Source: Verrucomicrobiia bacterium (GTDB lineage: Bacteria; Verrucomicrobiota; Verrucomicrobiia; Verrucomicrobiales; Akkermansiaceae). From it: 64,000 nt of DNA. Under the pieces are notes generated by a model. The model saw only the letters and a program-made list of their open reading frames with translations, was not told the DNA's origin and did no database searches. Made by a program: the position numbers and the translations under genes. Shown one piece after another: positions 1-9,509 of the stretch (the stretch's first letter is position 1; the number at the start of each line of letters is the position of its first letter). The stretch lies in the NCBI GenBank assembly GCA_947462875.1, contig CANHQJ010000001.1:62001-126000 (forward strand). The letters run 5' to 3'.

Positions 1-1
1 G

Positions 2-928
2 ATCGGGGTGTTGTGCTTGCGCTACTTCTGGCAATCGAGCCATCAGATTCCCGGTCGATTGTGGTGGGATTGTGTGTTTCATGGTATTTCCGCTTTCTGC
101 AATGCGGGATTTTCGACCTATGGCGATGGCTTGATGCATGCCTCTGTCAAAGAGAATTACCCGGTGCATAGCGTGGTGATGGCGCTGATCGTGCTCGGTG
201 GTTTCGGGTTCGCCCTGCTCACAGAGCTGTCGCGTTACACCACAGCCTGGATCCGGCGCAGGATGACAAAGGAACGGAAACAACTGCCGCGTCTGACCGT
301 GCATTGTCGGCTGGCGGCGACTACGACGCTGTGGCTGCTGACTCTCGGGATGCTGGGATACTGGTGGAGCGGGCTGACGCCCTGGGAGTCGTTGTTCAAC
401 TCGGTGAGCACCCGTACGGCGGGCTTCAATATTTCGTTGTTTGGTGAACATGGCACAGCGGCTTTGGTGATCTCCTGTGTGCTGATGGCGATAGGCGGCA
501 ATCCCGGAGGCACGGCGGGTGGTATCAAGACGACCACGATGGCGATCATTGTATTGGAAATGAAACGCATTTTGCTCGGGCAACGGGACTTGCAGCTGTG
601 GGATCGCAGGGCATCGCGCGATGCGGTGGAGCGGAGTCTCGCGACGTTGGCGCTGTGTTTGATCTGGATTGCGGCGGCAACCTATTTGGTGGGTCTGTTC
701 AATCCCCTGGCCTCCGGTGCCGATGTGGTCTTCGAGTGCGTGAGTGCGTTCGGCACGGTGGGCTTGACCCGGGGACTCACAGGCGTGCTGTCAGATCCCT
801 CGAAAATTGTCATCACCCTGACCATGTTTGCCGGGCGTATCGGGATTCTGACCTTTGCCATGAGCTTGGTCGGTCCGAAGAAACCTTCCAAGATCCGCCT
901 GCCGGAAACACGCGTGCCGCTAGGCTAA
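2..928 (+). CDS. TrkH/KtrB-type potassium uptake membrane subunit, 5' truncated by window edge
   Basis: This is the channel-like inner-membrane subunit of a Trk/Ktr potassium uptake system. The reading frame is open to the first bases, so the start lies outside the window; 308 residues are visible. Selectivity-filter-like loops can be read in FCNAGFSTYGDG near the start, STRTAGFN near residue 135 and FGTVGLTRGLT near residue 250, separated by hydrophobic helices. The first of the usual four loops is missing with the N-terminus. It is followed 31 bp later by its regulatory subunit, which is the usual KtrB-KtrA order. The absence of the N-terminal half prevents a firm choice between TrkH and KtrB, but the partner is a short single-RCK protein, which fits Ktr. 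Confidence 0.9.
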   Translation: MGVLCLRYFWQSSHQIPGRLWWDCVFHGISAFCNAGFSTYGDGLMHASVKENYPVHSVVMALIVLGGFGFALLTELSRYTTAWIRRRMTKERKQLPRLTVHCRLAATTTLWLLTLGMLGYWWSGLTPWESLFNSVSTRTAGFNISLFGEHGTAALVISCVLMAIGGNPGGTAGGIKTTTMAIIVLEMKRILLGQRDLQLWDRRASRDAVERSLATLALCLIWIAAATYLVGLFNPLASGADVVFECVSAFGTVGLTRGLTGVLSDPSKIVITLTMFAGRIGILTFAMSLVGPKKPSKIRLPETRVPLG

Positions 929-959
929 CAGAAAATCAATCTCCTACCATCATACGACC

Positions 960-1634
960 ATGAATTTTGTCATTTTAGGATTGGGTGCCTTCGGGACCAG
1001 CATCGCGCGGGAGCTCGCGCATTCGGGCCATCAGGTGATGGTGATTGACAATGACGAGAGCCATCTCGATGCGGTCAAGGAACTGGTGACCATTGCGGTG
1101 CAGGGCGATGCCACGGATCGGGATGTTTTGTTAGAGTTGGGCGTGGCCAGTGCCGATGCCGCGATTGTGGCGGTGGGCGAAAACTTCGAGGCCAGCCTGA
1201 TGATGACCGCGCACTTGAAATCGATCGGTGTGAAACGCATTTACACCCGTGTCTTTCACGAGGTGCAGGAGCAGCTGCTCGACCTGATGGGCGTGAGTGG
1301 CAAAATCCGCGTGGAGGCCCTGGCGGCGGAGATGTTCGCGCGCCATGTGTCCAATCGGGCGTTTTTGCGTCACTTTGTGGTCGATTCCACCCACGCGGTG
1401 GTGGAGCTGGTGTGCCCGGATTTCCTCGTGGGCAAGACGCTCAAGGAATCGGAGTTGCGCGGCAAACACGGCCTCAACCTCGTGACCGTGCGTCGCGCGG
1501 ATTCGCGGGAAATGTTACCGGATGACGTGCCGGTGATCGGCGGGCTCCCCGGGCCGGATTTTGTTTTTCAGGCGGGTGACCGTCTGGTGGTTTATGGTCT
1601 GGAGCTGGATATCCAGAAATTCACGGATCACTGA
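960..1634 (+). CDS. ktrA: KtrA/TrkA-family RCK regulatory subunit of potassium uptake
   Basis: Cytoplasmic nucleotide-binding regulator that gates the adjacent potassium channel subunit. At 224 residues it has the length of KtrA, which carries one RCK_N plus one RCK_C domain, and not of the doubled TrkA. The Rossmann glycine motif GLGAFGTSIAREL is at residues 7-19, and the acidic residue ending strand 2 (VIDND, about Asp30) is where NAD(H) or ATP ribose is bound. A TrkA_C-like region covers about residues 140-220. No Shine-Dalgarno sequence is visible ahead of the ATG. Its last 7 bases overlap the end of the convergent PIN toxin gene, so the two transcripts may collide. Confidence 0.92.
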   Translation: MNFVILGLGAFGTSIARELAHSGHQVMVIDNDESHLDAVKELVTIAVQGDATDRDVLLELGVASADAAIVAVGENFEASLMMTAHLKSIGVKRIYTRVFHEVQEQLLDLMGVSGKIRVEALAAEMFARHVSNRAFLRHFVVDSTHAVVELVCPDFLVGKTLKESELRGKHGLNLVTVRRADSREMLPDDVPVIGGLPGPDFVFQAGDRLVVYGLELDIQKFTDH

Positions 1635-2062
1635 GTGTTTCTCTCTTGCTCTTGTGCCAGAGCGAGAAGAAATTGACTGGGACTGTAGATCATCAGCGAA
1701 GAGTCGCGAAAATCGATTTGATTGCGCGTGACGATGCAATCCGCTCCGGCAAGTAAGGCAGAGTGATGCAAAACGGCATCTTCAAAATCTGTAAAACTGC
1801 TGTTAAGCGTTGAATCGATCACGGAGCGATTGACGGGGGAAACCTGACAAATCGCAGTGAGATCAAACATTTTTTCCAGAGTGGCTTTTGCCCCATAGTG
1901 ACGGCGAACGAGATAATAGACTGTCGTGATCGTAGTCGCGCAGACAGTGGCGACGAATTCTCCACGTTCTGCTTTATCCAAGACGAGGGATGAATGCTCA
2001 TAGTGAGGCGCGCGGCCGGTGAGCACATCCACAATGACATTCGTATCAATCAGCGCGTTCAC
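1628..2062 (-). CDS. PIN-domain ribonuclease toxin (VapC-like, PIN_3 type)
   Basis: Predicted metal-dependent ribonuclease toxin of a type II toxin-antitoxin pair, 144 residues. PIN features are ALIDTNVIVD at the N-terminus (Asp6), the acidic cluster DFEDAV (Glu94/Asp95) and the late TRNQIDF motif (Asp118). The acidic residue often found in strand 2 appears replaced by threonines (ATTITTVYYL), which is common in the PIN_3 branch. The start codon overlaps the stop of the upstream antitoxin gene by 4 bp, which implies translational coupling. The gene is convergent with and slightly overlaps ktrA. The target RNA cannot be inferred. Confidence 0.85.
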   Translation of the reverse strand: MNALIDTNVIVDVLTGRAPHYEHSSLVLDKAERGEFVATVCATTITTVYYLVRRHYGAKATLEKMFDLTAICQVSPVNRSVIDSTLNSSFTDFEDAVLHHSALLAGADCIVTRNQIDFRDSSLMIYSPSQFLLALAQEQERNTQ

Positions 2063-2337
2063 GAATGTTTGCGTTCCAGGTGATCAATGTATTCTTCTCT
2101 CCCGACGTCTTGTTCGGGAATGCATCCCGCAAGCCGTCGGGTGCGAGGAGCCAGTTGGTGGCGCGGAGTGTCATTCGCGGATTTGTGTGCCGCTAGCGTG
2201 GTGAAAAAATCCGACACCAGCTTGGAGACCGAAACATGGCGGTTGGCGGCTTCGATTTTTGCCGTAGCCACCAGTTCTACCGGAATGTGAAGTGTCAATT
2301 TCGGCATGACGTAATGAATCACAAAATCACACGTCAT
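2059..2337 (-). CDS. Antitoxin partner of the PIN toxin (DUF6364-like)
   Basis: Small 92-residue protein upstream of, and overlapping by 4 bp, the PIN toxin. The core KLTLHIPVELVATAKIEA followed by a helical segment (VSKLVSDFF) resembles ribbon-helix-helix-like DUF6364 antitoxins, which bind DNA as dimers and neutralise the toxin with their C-terminus. Two starts are possible. The ATG whose first base is at 2337 has a good Shine-Dalgarno (AAAGAGG at 2343-2349, 5 nt spacing) and was chosen. The family-typical start is ATG at 2307 (MPKLTL), giving 82 residues but no Shine-Dalgarno. A 9-bp inverted repeat spans this start region. Confidence 0.75.
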   Translation of the reverse strand: MTCDFVIHYVMPKLTLHIPVELVATAKIEAANRHVSVSKLVSDFFTTLAAHKSANDTPRHQLAPRTRRLAGCIPEQDVGREEYIDHLERKHS

Positions 2338-2339
2338 GC
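2304..2339. promoter_or_regulatory. Inverted repeat at the antitoxin start, possible autoregulatory operator
   Basis: Perfect 9-bp arms GCATGACGT (2304-2312) and ACGTCATGC (2331-2339) are separated by 18 bp, so equivalent bases lie about 27 bp apart, between two and three helical turns. The repeat covers both candidate start codons of the antitoxin. Many type II toxin-antitoxin operons are repressed by antitoxin binding to such repeats. That role is inferred from position and symmetry only. Confidence 0.45.
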
Positions 2340-2430
2340 AAGCCTCTTTTCCCATGAAGACAAGAAGCTGAGTATTCAGAAATAAAAACAATGATGAGAA
2401 ACTGGGATCCTGAGCCGCGTATGGTTCCTG

Positions 2431-3375
2431 ATGACCCGCGCGCTTACGTTTCTTTCTTTGTGTGTATTTTCCTCCGTTTTGTCGCATGCCGAGCAAACAG
2501 GTCCGCCACGGCGGGTGCTCTGCGCGGATGATTCGAAAAAAATCCTCGCCATCGTCGATACCAAGGGCGCGATCGAGTGGCAGTATCCCGTGGGTCCCAT
2601 CCACGGCGTGCAGGTGCTTCCTAACGGCAACTTGCTGTTTCAGGTCAACTGGACGCGGGTGATCGAGGTGACGCAGGATGAAAAAAAACAGATCGTGTGG
2701 GAATACGATGCGCGCAAGCATGGGAACAATCCCAAACGTCCGGTGGAAATTCACGCGTTTCAGCGCCTGGAGAATGGCGACACCATGATCGCGGAGTCGG
2801 GCACCTGCCGGATTCTGGAAATTTCCCCCACGGGCGAAATCAAGAAGGAGTTGCCGATGAAAGTGAACTCGCCCAGCGCGCACAGCGATACCCGTCAAGT
2901 GGTGAAACTCCCGAACGGTCACTATCTCGCGGCCCACGAGCGCGACGGCATGGTGCGCGAATACGATGAAAAAGGCACCGTCGTTTGGGACTATGCCGTG
3001 CCTTTGTTCGATCACAAGCCGGCCGGCGGTCACGGCGTGGAGGCATACGGCAATGCGGTCTTCGGCGTGCAGCGTCTGCCTAACGGAAATACGCTGCTCG
3101 GCTGCGGCAACGGACACCGCGTGCTGGAGGTGACCCCGGCGAAGGAAATCGTCTGGAAGCTCGAAGCCAGCGATCTACCCGGCATCGAGCTGGCATGGGT
3201 CTGTGGCGTGAAACGCCTGGCCAATGGCAACACGCTGTTCATCAACTGCCATGCGGGTCCGAAAAATCCGCAGATGATCGAGGTGGATGCCCAGAAAAAA
3301 ATCGTCTGGACCATGAAAGACTTCGTGAATTTCGGCAATTCGATGCCGGTGGGTTTGGTGCTGGAGGAGAAATAA
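2431..3375 (+). CDS. Exported beta-propeller protein (PQQ-like / arylsulfotransferase-like repeats)
   Basis: Exported protein of 314 residues with signal peptide MTRALTFLSLCVFSSVLSHA. At least five blades can be followed by a recurring motif of the form LPNGNxL (VLPNGNLLFQ, RLENGDTMIA, KLPNGHYLAA, RLPNGNTLLG, RLANGNTLFI), each preceded by strands ending in IxWxY or VxE. This is the pattern of arylsulfotransferase- or PQQ-type propellers. It lacks an obvious quinoprotein catalytic signature, so enzymatic activity should not be assumed. It starts about 90 bp from the divergent antitoxin gene and precedes the alpha-2-macroglobulin gene by 69 bp on the same strand. Confidence 0.75.
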   Translation: MTRALTFLSLCVFSSVLSHAEQTGPPRRVLCADDSKKILAIVDTKGAIEWQYPVGPIHGVQVLPNGNLLFQVNWTRVIEVTQDEKKQIVWEYDARKHGNNPKRPVEIHAFQRLENGDTMIAESGTCRILEISPTGEIKKELPMKVNSPSAHSDTRQVVKLPNGHYLAAHERDGMVREYDEKGTVVWDYAVPLFDHKPAGGHGVEAYGNAVFGVQRLPNGNTLLGCGNGHRVLEVTPAKEIVWKLEASDLPGIELAWVCGVKRLANGNTLFINCHAGPKNPQMIEVDAQKKIVWTMKDFVNFGNSMPVGLVLEEK

Positions 3376-3444
3376 TCATTTTCTGACAAAAGATTTCTAA
3401 GATTCTCCTGTTTCGCGTGTCTCATGGATGTTATGAGACATGTC

Positions 3445-6400
3445 ATGAAGCACTTTTTGTTATTTCTGCTGGGTATTGGTGTGGCGAGTGCCGCGCCCCG
3501 GGATGATCAATGGAAGAAAGTGGATGAGGATATGGAAAAAGATCTGCCGAAGTCCGCGATCGAGACATTGACGGTCATTGATGCCGCCGCACGTCAGGAA
3601 AAAGCCTGGGCGGAGGCCATCCGCGCGACCGCGCAGCGCATCCGCTTGCAGGGGCGGATCGAGGAGGGGCGCAGTCCCACGGCGGCGATCGAGATGATGC
3701 AAAAGACCATCGCCGATGCCCCTGCCGAAATGAAGCCTATGCTCGGCGTGATCCAGTCGCTGTGGTTGTGGAGTTATTTCCAACAAAACGAATGGCGCTT
3801 CCGCCAGCGTAGTCCGGATGCCGGGCCGGTGAGTGATGACATCAAGACCTGGGACCTGCGCCGCATTCTCAGCGAAGTGGATGCCGGATTTGTGAAGGCG
3901 CTTGGTCAGGCGGATGCCTTGCGCGCGATACCCGTGGCGGACTTCGACAAGCTCTACGACAAAGGCAATCTCGACGATGCCCTGCGTCCCACGCTCTACG
4001 ACCTCGTCGCGCACGAGGTGCTGGGCTACTACCAGGCCGATCAACTCGCCACCGTGCAGGCGGAAGATGCCTTTTCCTTTTCGGCGGACTCGCCCGCCTT
4101 CGGCACCATCGAGGAATTTCTCGCCTGGAAGCCGCAGAGCACGGATGAAAATTCCAGCAAGCGCAAGGCCATCGCTCTCTATCAGGAATTGCTGCGTTTC
4201 CACGAACAGCGGCCCATCGCGCGCATGCATGTGAACCTGGAGCGCCTCGACTGGGCCAAGTCGGCGGTCGAGGGGGGCGAAACGGATGCCATCATGGAAA
4301 AGCGTCTCCGCGAGTGCGTGGATCTCTCCGCAAGCCTCGATCAGCAAGCTTTGGTGCGCTACAAGCTCGGCAGTTTGCTGGTGGGGCAAAAGCGCATGAA
4401 GGAGGCTCTGGAAATCGCACGGTTGGGTGCTGAGACAGGCAAGAGCAAAATCTATCAGAGTCTTTGCGAGCAATTGATCGATCAGATTCTGGCACCCTCC
4501 ATCGCGCTGCGGACAGAGCAGGTTTGGAATGCCGCGCAGCCCGAATTCAAGGTCAACTATCGCAACGTCACCAAACTGTGGTTCCGTCTGTATCCGACGG
4601 ATTGGAAAGAGGGTGAAAACTATCTCGATCACGACGGTTACAAACGCATTCTTGCCCAGAAGTTCGCGCGCGAATGGTCGGTGGATATTCCCGCGACCGA
4701 GGACTATCTGGAACGTGTTCAGGCGCTGACCGCCCAGTGGGATCTGCCCAAAGGTTGCTATCGCCTGGTGGCCAGTGCCAAAGAACAATTCCCCCTCGAG
4801 AAAAACGCACTTTTCCACAGTGTGATATGGATCAGCGATCTGGCTTTGGTGACCTCGGAAGGTTCCGGCCCTCCTCGTGGTGTGGTCATGAATGCCCTCA
4901 GCGGCAAACCCATCAGTGGGGCGACCGTGGAGCGATGGGAGGAAAGAAATGATCGTCCGGTGAAAATCGACGATACCAAAACCAATGCGGAAGGGGTCTT
5001 TGAGATGATTTTGCGCCAGGACCGCAGTTTGCTGTATCGCGTGCTGAGCCAGGGCGATGAGTTGATCAGTGACAGCAATTGGACGTACTCACGTGAAAAA
5101 GACAAGCCGCAGGAAATGATTCATTTCTTCACCGATCGCGCGATCTATCGCCCAGGGCAAACGGTGCGTTTCAAGGGCATAGCAACGTATTATGATCGCC
5201 AGAAAAACGATTATCATACGGTGGCGGATAAGGAATTCACGGTCGAGTTCCGCGATGCGAACAACAAGGAGATCAGCAAGTTGACGCTGCGCAGCAATGC
5301 GTTCGGCTCCTTCCAAGGCAGTTTCACCGCGCCCACCGATCGTGTGCTGGGCCATGCAAACATCAGCTGCGACAACCACATGACGATGATACGCGTGGAG
5401 GAATACAAACGTCCGAAGTTCACGGTGGAAGTCGGTGCGGCCAAAGCTCCTCCGCGCCTGAATGAAAATGTCACCGTGACCGCGAAAGCCATCGCTTACA
5501 CCGGTGCTGCCATCGATGGTGCCAAGGTCAAGTGGTCGGTGACACGCCGAGCACAGTGGCCCGAGTGGTCGCGCTGGTGCTGGTGGTTCGATCCCTCGCT
5601 GAGCAGCCAAAAACAGATCGCCCATGGCACCGCTGTGACCAACAGCAAGGGCGAGGTGGAGGTGACTTTCCTGGCTCAGCCTGACCTCAGCGTAGATCCG
5701 AAAAACGAACCGATTTTTGTCTATGAAGTATCCGTCGATGTCACTGATTCCACCGGTGAGGCCCGCTCGGGCAAGCGCTCTGTGCGCGCGGCGTATGTCG
5801 ATGTGGCGGCGACTCTGAGTGCAGAATCTTGGCTGGATGTCGCCGCCCCGGTGAAAATGATAATCAGCACCCGCAGCATCGATGACGAACCACAATCCTG
5901 CAAGGGTACGATCTCGGTGCATCGCCTGAAGCAACCGGAAAAAGTCTTGCGCAAATCGTTGCAGGGGGTGTCTCCCCGTCGCGGCTTAATTCTTCCTGTG
6001 GATGATTCATCGGCCAAAGACCCCGCCGACCCGAATTCCTGGGAGCTCGATGAGTTGGTGCAAAAAATCGGATTTGTCACCGATGAAAGAGGCCTGGCAG
6101 AGGCGGAATGCAAACTCGAAGCAGGGGAGTATCGTGCGATTTTGGAAACCACGGATCGTGCCGGGAAAAAAGTCACGGCATTGTTGCCCTTGCGCGTTTT
6201 GGATCTGAATGCCAAACGTTTTCCGATCAATATCGCCCACCACTTCGATGTGAAATCCTGGTCACTTGAGCCAGGTCAAGAGTTCATCGCGTTGTGGGGC
6301 ACGGGTTATGACGAAGGGCGTTTCTATTATGAAATCGAGCATCGCGGCATCATCGTGAAAAAAGGTTGGTCGGATGGTTCGTCCACACAGGAGGTCCTGC

Positions 6401-9390
6401 GTTTCCCCATCACGGAGGAACACCGCGGTGGCCTGGCATTGCGCACGATCTTTCAGCACGAGAATCGCACTTTCGTCACCAATGACACCATCGAGGTGCC
6501 ATGGTCGCAAAAAGATCTCACACTGCGCTTCGAGAGCATGCGCGATAAAATCGAGCCTGGTTCGAAAGAAACATGGAAAGTAGTCATCGAGGGCGCGGAA
6601 AAGGATGCCGTCGAGATGCTGGGTGCGATGTATGACGCTTCGTTGGATGCCTTTGCTCCTCATCGTTGGTCCGGAAGTTTGTCCTCCTATCTCTATCAAA
6701 ACGACTCGCGCTACGATTGGAGTGAAAATGGCGGGAATCTGGAGTTATCTCCCTGGGAGTCCGATTGGCATGTGCAACGTGAAGCGACACCGTTGAGCTA
6801 TCGACAACTGCCGTCCTCCCTCGCGCAAGAAGAAATGCGTTTGATGGAGATGGCAGATGGTTTTGGTGGCGGCGGCGGCGGTGTGCGCATGATGCGAAAC
6901 GCCAAGGCAATGGCCGCCCCCGCTGCCGCCATGGAGGAGAGCGCCAGCGTGCTCACCGGCGGCAACCGCTCGGGGGATGCTGCGATCACCCGCGATTCGA
7001 TCGATTCGATTCTCAACAACCCGAATCGTAATTCTACCGACTTGGCGGGCCTTCCTCCCGACCCTGCAGCCGCCGAGGCCCCGCCCGCCGTGCGCAAGAA
7101 TTTGCAGGAAACGGCCTTCTTCGAACCGCAGTTGCTTACGGACGAAAAAGGCATCGTCACCATGAGCTTCACTATGCCCGAGGCGCTGACGAAATGGCGT
7201 TTCATGGGCTTCGCGCACGATAAACAATTGCGCAGCGGCTACCTCGAAGGCACGACGGTCACTGCCAAAGACCTGATGATGCAACCGAACGCCCCACGCT
7301 TCCTGCGCGAGGGCGATGAGATCGAATTCACCGCCAAGGTCTCGAATCAATCGGATGCTGTGCAAACCGGAAAAGCCACTCTCGCCTTTGCCGATGCCAT
7401 CACGCTCGAGTCGCGCAATGCCGCCCTGGGTCTGACACAAATCGAGCAGGAATTTTCCATTCCCGCCCGTGAATCGAAGACCCTTTCCTGGCGCATCAAG
7501 GTGCCCGATGGTGCCGGATTCCTCACTTACACCGCCAAGGCCAGCAGCGGAAAACTCAGCGATGGCGAGGAGGGCATGATCCCCGTGTTGTCGAAACGCC
7601 AGCTCGTCACCGAGTCGGTCACCCTGCCGATCCGCGATGCCGGAAGCCGCGATTTTGCGATGAAAAAGCTCATCGATAGCGGCAACTCAAACACGCTGCA
7701 GCATCAGAGCGTCAGCCTGCAAATCGTCTCGCAACCCGCATGGTATGCGGTCATGGCCTTGCCTTACCTGATGGAGTATCCGCACGAGTGCGCCGAGCAA
7801 ACCTTCAACCGCTACTACGCCAATCATCTCGCCCGCCACATCGCGCAGAGCGATCCGAAGATTCGCCGCGTCTTTGAAGTATGGCGCAATGCACCGAAAA
7901 CGCTCGATAGCCCGCTGCTAAAAAATCAGGACCTCAAGAGCCTGATGATCGAGGAAACCCCATGGCTGCGCGATGCCAATTCGGAAACCGAATCGCGCCG
8001 CAACATCGGCGTGTTGTTTGACGACAACCGACTGAACAGCGAACTGGCGCGCGCCAGCAAGCGCCTCACGGAAATGCAACTGGGCAACGGTGCCTGGCCC
8101 TGGTTCCCCGGAGGTTCGGGCAGTTCCTACATCACTCTCTACATCGTCACGGGGGAAGCGCGATTGAAACACCTCGGCGTGCCCGTGGACACCAAGATGT
8201 CGCTGCGTGCGCTCGATTGGCTGGATGCGGAAGTGCGCGAGATGTATCAGAGAATCGAGGCGAAAGACCGCGAGGAAGATCATTTTTCCTCGTTCATCGC
8301 CATGTATCTCTACGCCCGCACGTTCTATCAGGAAGAGCGCCCCGTCGCGAAACAGAACAAGGAGGCCTTCGATTACTATGTGAAACAAGCCGCGAAATAC
8401 TGGAGCAATCAGAAGTCGCTCATGACCCGTTGCCATACCGCACTGGCCTTGCATCGCCTCGGCCAAAAGGAAGTTCCCGCCACCATCCTCAAGTCGCTGC
8501 GCGAAAACGCGCTCAACACCGACGAACTCGGCATGCACTGGCGCATGAACGAAGGCTACTACTGGCAGGACGCTCCCATCGAAACGCAGGCCATGATCAT
8601 CGAGACTTTCCGCGAGGTCGCGCAGGACATGAAAGCCGTGGACGATTGCCAGGTCTGGCTGCTCAAGCAAAAACAAACGCAGGGCTGGAAGACCACCAAG
8701 TCCACCGCCGATGCCGTTTACGCTCTTCTGTTAGGCGGCGATGTCAAACGCCTCGCCTCCGATGCCCTCGTCACCGCCGAACTTGGTGGCACGGCGGTGA
8801 AGCCGGAAAATGTCGAGGCCGGCACCGGCTACTACGAGAAAAAATTCATGGCCACCGAGGTCAAACCGGCGATGGGGAATGTGAAACTCACCAAGACCGA
8901 CAAAGGCGTTTCCTGGGGCTCGCTGCATTGGCAATACCTGGAAGACGTTTCCAAAATCACCCCGCACGAAGGGAATCCGTTGGAGATCAAGAAGAGTCTG
9001 TTTCTCAAACGCATGACCAAAGCGGGCGAGGAAATCGTGCCAGTCACGGGACCGCTGACACCCGGCGATGAGGTCGTGACCCGCATCGAAATCCGCGTCG
9101 ATCGCGACATGGAATACATCCACCTCAAGAGCCAGCGCGGCAGTGGCCTGGAGCCGGTGAATGTGCTTTCGAGCTACAAGTTCCAAGATGGACTCGGTTA
9201 TTACGAAATGACCAAGGACACCGCGGATCACTTCTTCATCGAGTACCTGCGCCGTGGCACCTACGTCTTCCAGACCAGTGCCCGCGTGCAACTGCGCGGC
9301 AGCTACCCCAGCGGCATCGCTGAAATCCAGTGCATGTATGCCCCCGAATTCAACAGCCACAGCGGCAGCGTGATGATCGAGGTGAAATGA
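3445..9390 (+). CDS. Exported bacterial alpha-2-macroglobulin family protein with intact thioester motif
   Basis: Giant exported protein, 1981 residues. It has the macroglobulin and MG2-like region (FTDRAIYRPGQTVRFKG near residue 565), a bait-like low-complexity stretch rich in Gly, Ala and Met at about 1140-1180 (FGGGGGGV, AMAAPAAAMEES), an A2M domain (FFEPQLLTDEKG, EALTKWRFMGFAHD), and the thioester motif CAEQ with Cys1449 in EYPHECAEQTFNRYY. Bacterial alpha-2-macroglobulins trap proteases in the periplasm or at the surface. The ATG at 3445 was chosen because MKHFLLFLLGIGVASAA is a compact signal peptide; an in-frame ATG at 3424 would add seven residues. The usual partner, penicillin-binding protein 1C, is not adjacent. 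Confidence 0.9.
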   Translation: MKHFLLFLLGIGVASAAPRDDQWKKVDEDMEKDLPKSAIETLTVIDAAARQEKAWAEAIRATAQRIRLQGRIEEGRSPTAAIEMMQKTIADAPAEMKPMLGVIQSLWLWSYFQQNEWRFRQRSPDAGPVSDDIKTWDLRRILSEVDAGFVKALGQADALRAIPVADFDKLYDKGNLDDALRPTLYDLVAHEVLGYYQADQLATVQAEDAFSFSADSPAFGTIEEFLAWKPQSTDENSSKRKAIALYQELLRFHEQRPIARMHVNLERLDWAKSAVEGGETDAIMEKRLRECVDLSASLDQQALVRYKLGSLLVGQKRMKEALEIARLGAETGKSKIYQSLCEQLIDQILAPSIALRTEQVWNAAQPEFKVNYRNVTKLWFRLYPTDWKEGENYLDHDGYKRILAQKFAREWSVDIPATEDYLERVQALTAQWDLPKGCYRLVASAKEQFPLEKNALFHSVIWISDLALVTSEGSGPPRGVVMNALSGKPISGATVERWEERNDRPVKIDDTKTNAEGVFEMILRQDRSLLYRVLSQGDELISDSNWTYSREKDKPQEMIHFFTDRAIYRPGQTVRFKGIATYYDRQKNDYHTVADKEFTVEFRDANNKEISKLTLRSNAFGSFQGSFTAPTDRVLGHANISCDNHMTMIRVEEYKRPKFTVEVGAAKAPPRLNENVTVTAKAIAYTGAAIDGAKVKWSVTRRAQWPEWSRWCWWFDPSLSSQKQIAHGTAVTNSKGEVEVTFLAQPDLSVDPKNEPIFVYEVSVDVTDSTGEARSGKRSVRAAYVDVAATLSAESWLDVAAPVKMIISTRSIDDEPQSCKGTISVHRLKQPEKVLRKSLQGVSPRRGLILPVDDSSAKDPADPNSWELDELVQKIGFVTDERGLAEAECKLEAGEYRAILETTDRAGKKVTALLPLRVLDLNAKRFPINIAHHFDVKSWSLEPGQEFIALWGTGYDEGRFYYEIEHRGIIVKKGWSDGSSTQEVLRFPITEEHRGGLALRTIFQHENRTFVTNDTIEVPWSQKDLTLRFESMRDKIEPGSKETWKVVIEGAEKDAVEMLGAMYDASLDAFAPHRWSGSLSSYLYQNDSRYDWSENGGNLELSPWESDWHVQREATPLSYRQLPSSLAQEEMRLMEMADGFGGGGGGVRMMRNAKAMAAPAAAMEESASVLTGGNRSGDAAITRDSIDSILNNPNRNSTDLAGLPPDPAAAEAPPAVRKNLQETAFFEPQLLTDEKGIVTMSFTMPEALTKWRFMGFAHDKQLRSGYLEGTTVTAKDLMMQPNAPRFLREGDEIEFTAKVSNQSDAVQTGKATLAFADAITLESRNAALGLTQIEQEFSIPARESKTLSWRIKVPDGAGFLTYTAKASSGKLSDGEEGMIPVLSKRQLVTESVTLPIRDAGSRDFAMKKLIDSGNSNTLQHQSVSLQIVSQPAWYAVMALPYLMEYPHECAEQTFNRYYANHLARHIAQSDPKIRRVFEVWRNAPKTLDSPLLKNQDLKSLMIEETPWLRDANSETESRRNIGVLFDDNRLNSELARASKRLTEMQLGNGAWPWFPGGSGSSYITLYIVTGEARLKHLGVPVDTKMSLRALDWLDAEVREMYQRIEAKDREEDHFSSFIAMYLYARTFYQEERPVAKQNKEAFDYYVKQAAKYWSNQKSLMTRCHTALALHRLGQKEVPATILKSLRENALNTDELGMHWRMNEGYYWQDAPIETQAMIIETFREVAQDMKAVDDCQVWLLKQKQTQGWKTTKSTADAVYALLLGGDVKRLASDALVTAELGGTAVKPENVEAGTGYYEKKFMATEVKPAMGNVKLTKTDKGVSWGSLHWQYLEDVSKITPHEGNPLEIKKSLFLKRMTKAGEEIVPVTGPLTPGDEVVTRIEIRVDRDMEYIHLKSQRGSGLEPVNVLSSYKFQDGLGYYEMTKDTADHFFIEYLRRGTYVFQTSARVQLRGSYPSGIAEIQCMYAPEFNSHSGSVMIEVK

Positions 9391-9509
9391 CCGTGGCGGC
9401 GGCATCCTGCCGAGATGCGGTTGTCATTGGTGTGTATGTCAGATTGCGGCAATTTTTTGTTCCTTGTCTTTCTTCTTGATCTCTTATCTGGCCGCGTCTT
9501 TCTTTTCCC

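Noticed and set aside
2338-3117. A long upstream extension of the antitoxin frame
   Set aside because: It is the complement of the exported propeller gene, and the antitoxin family is short.
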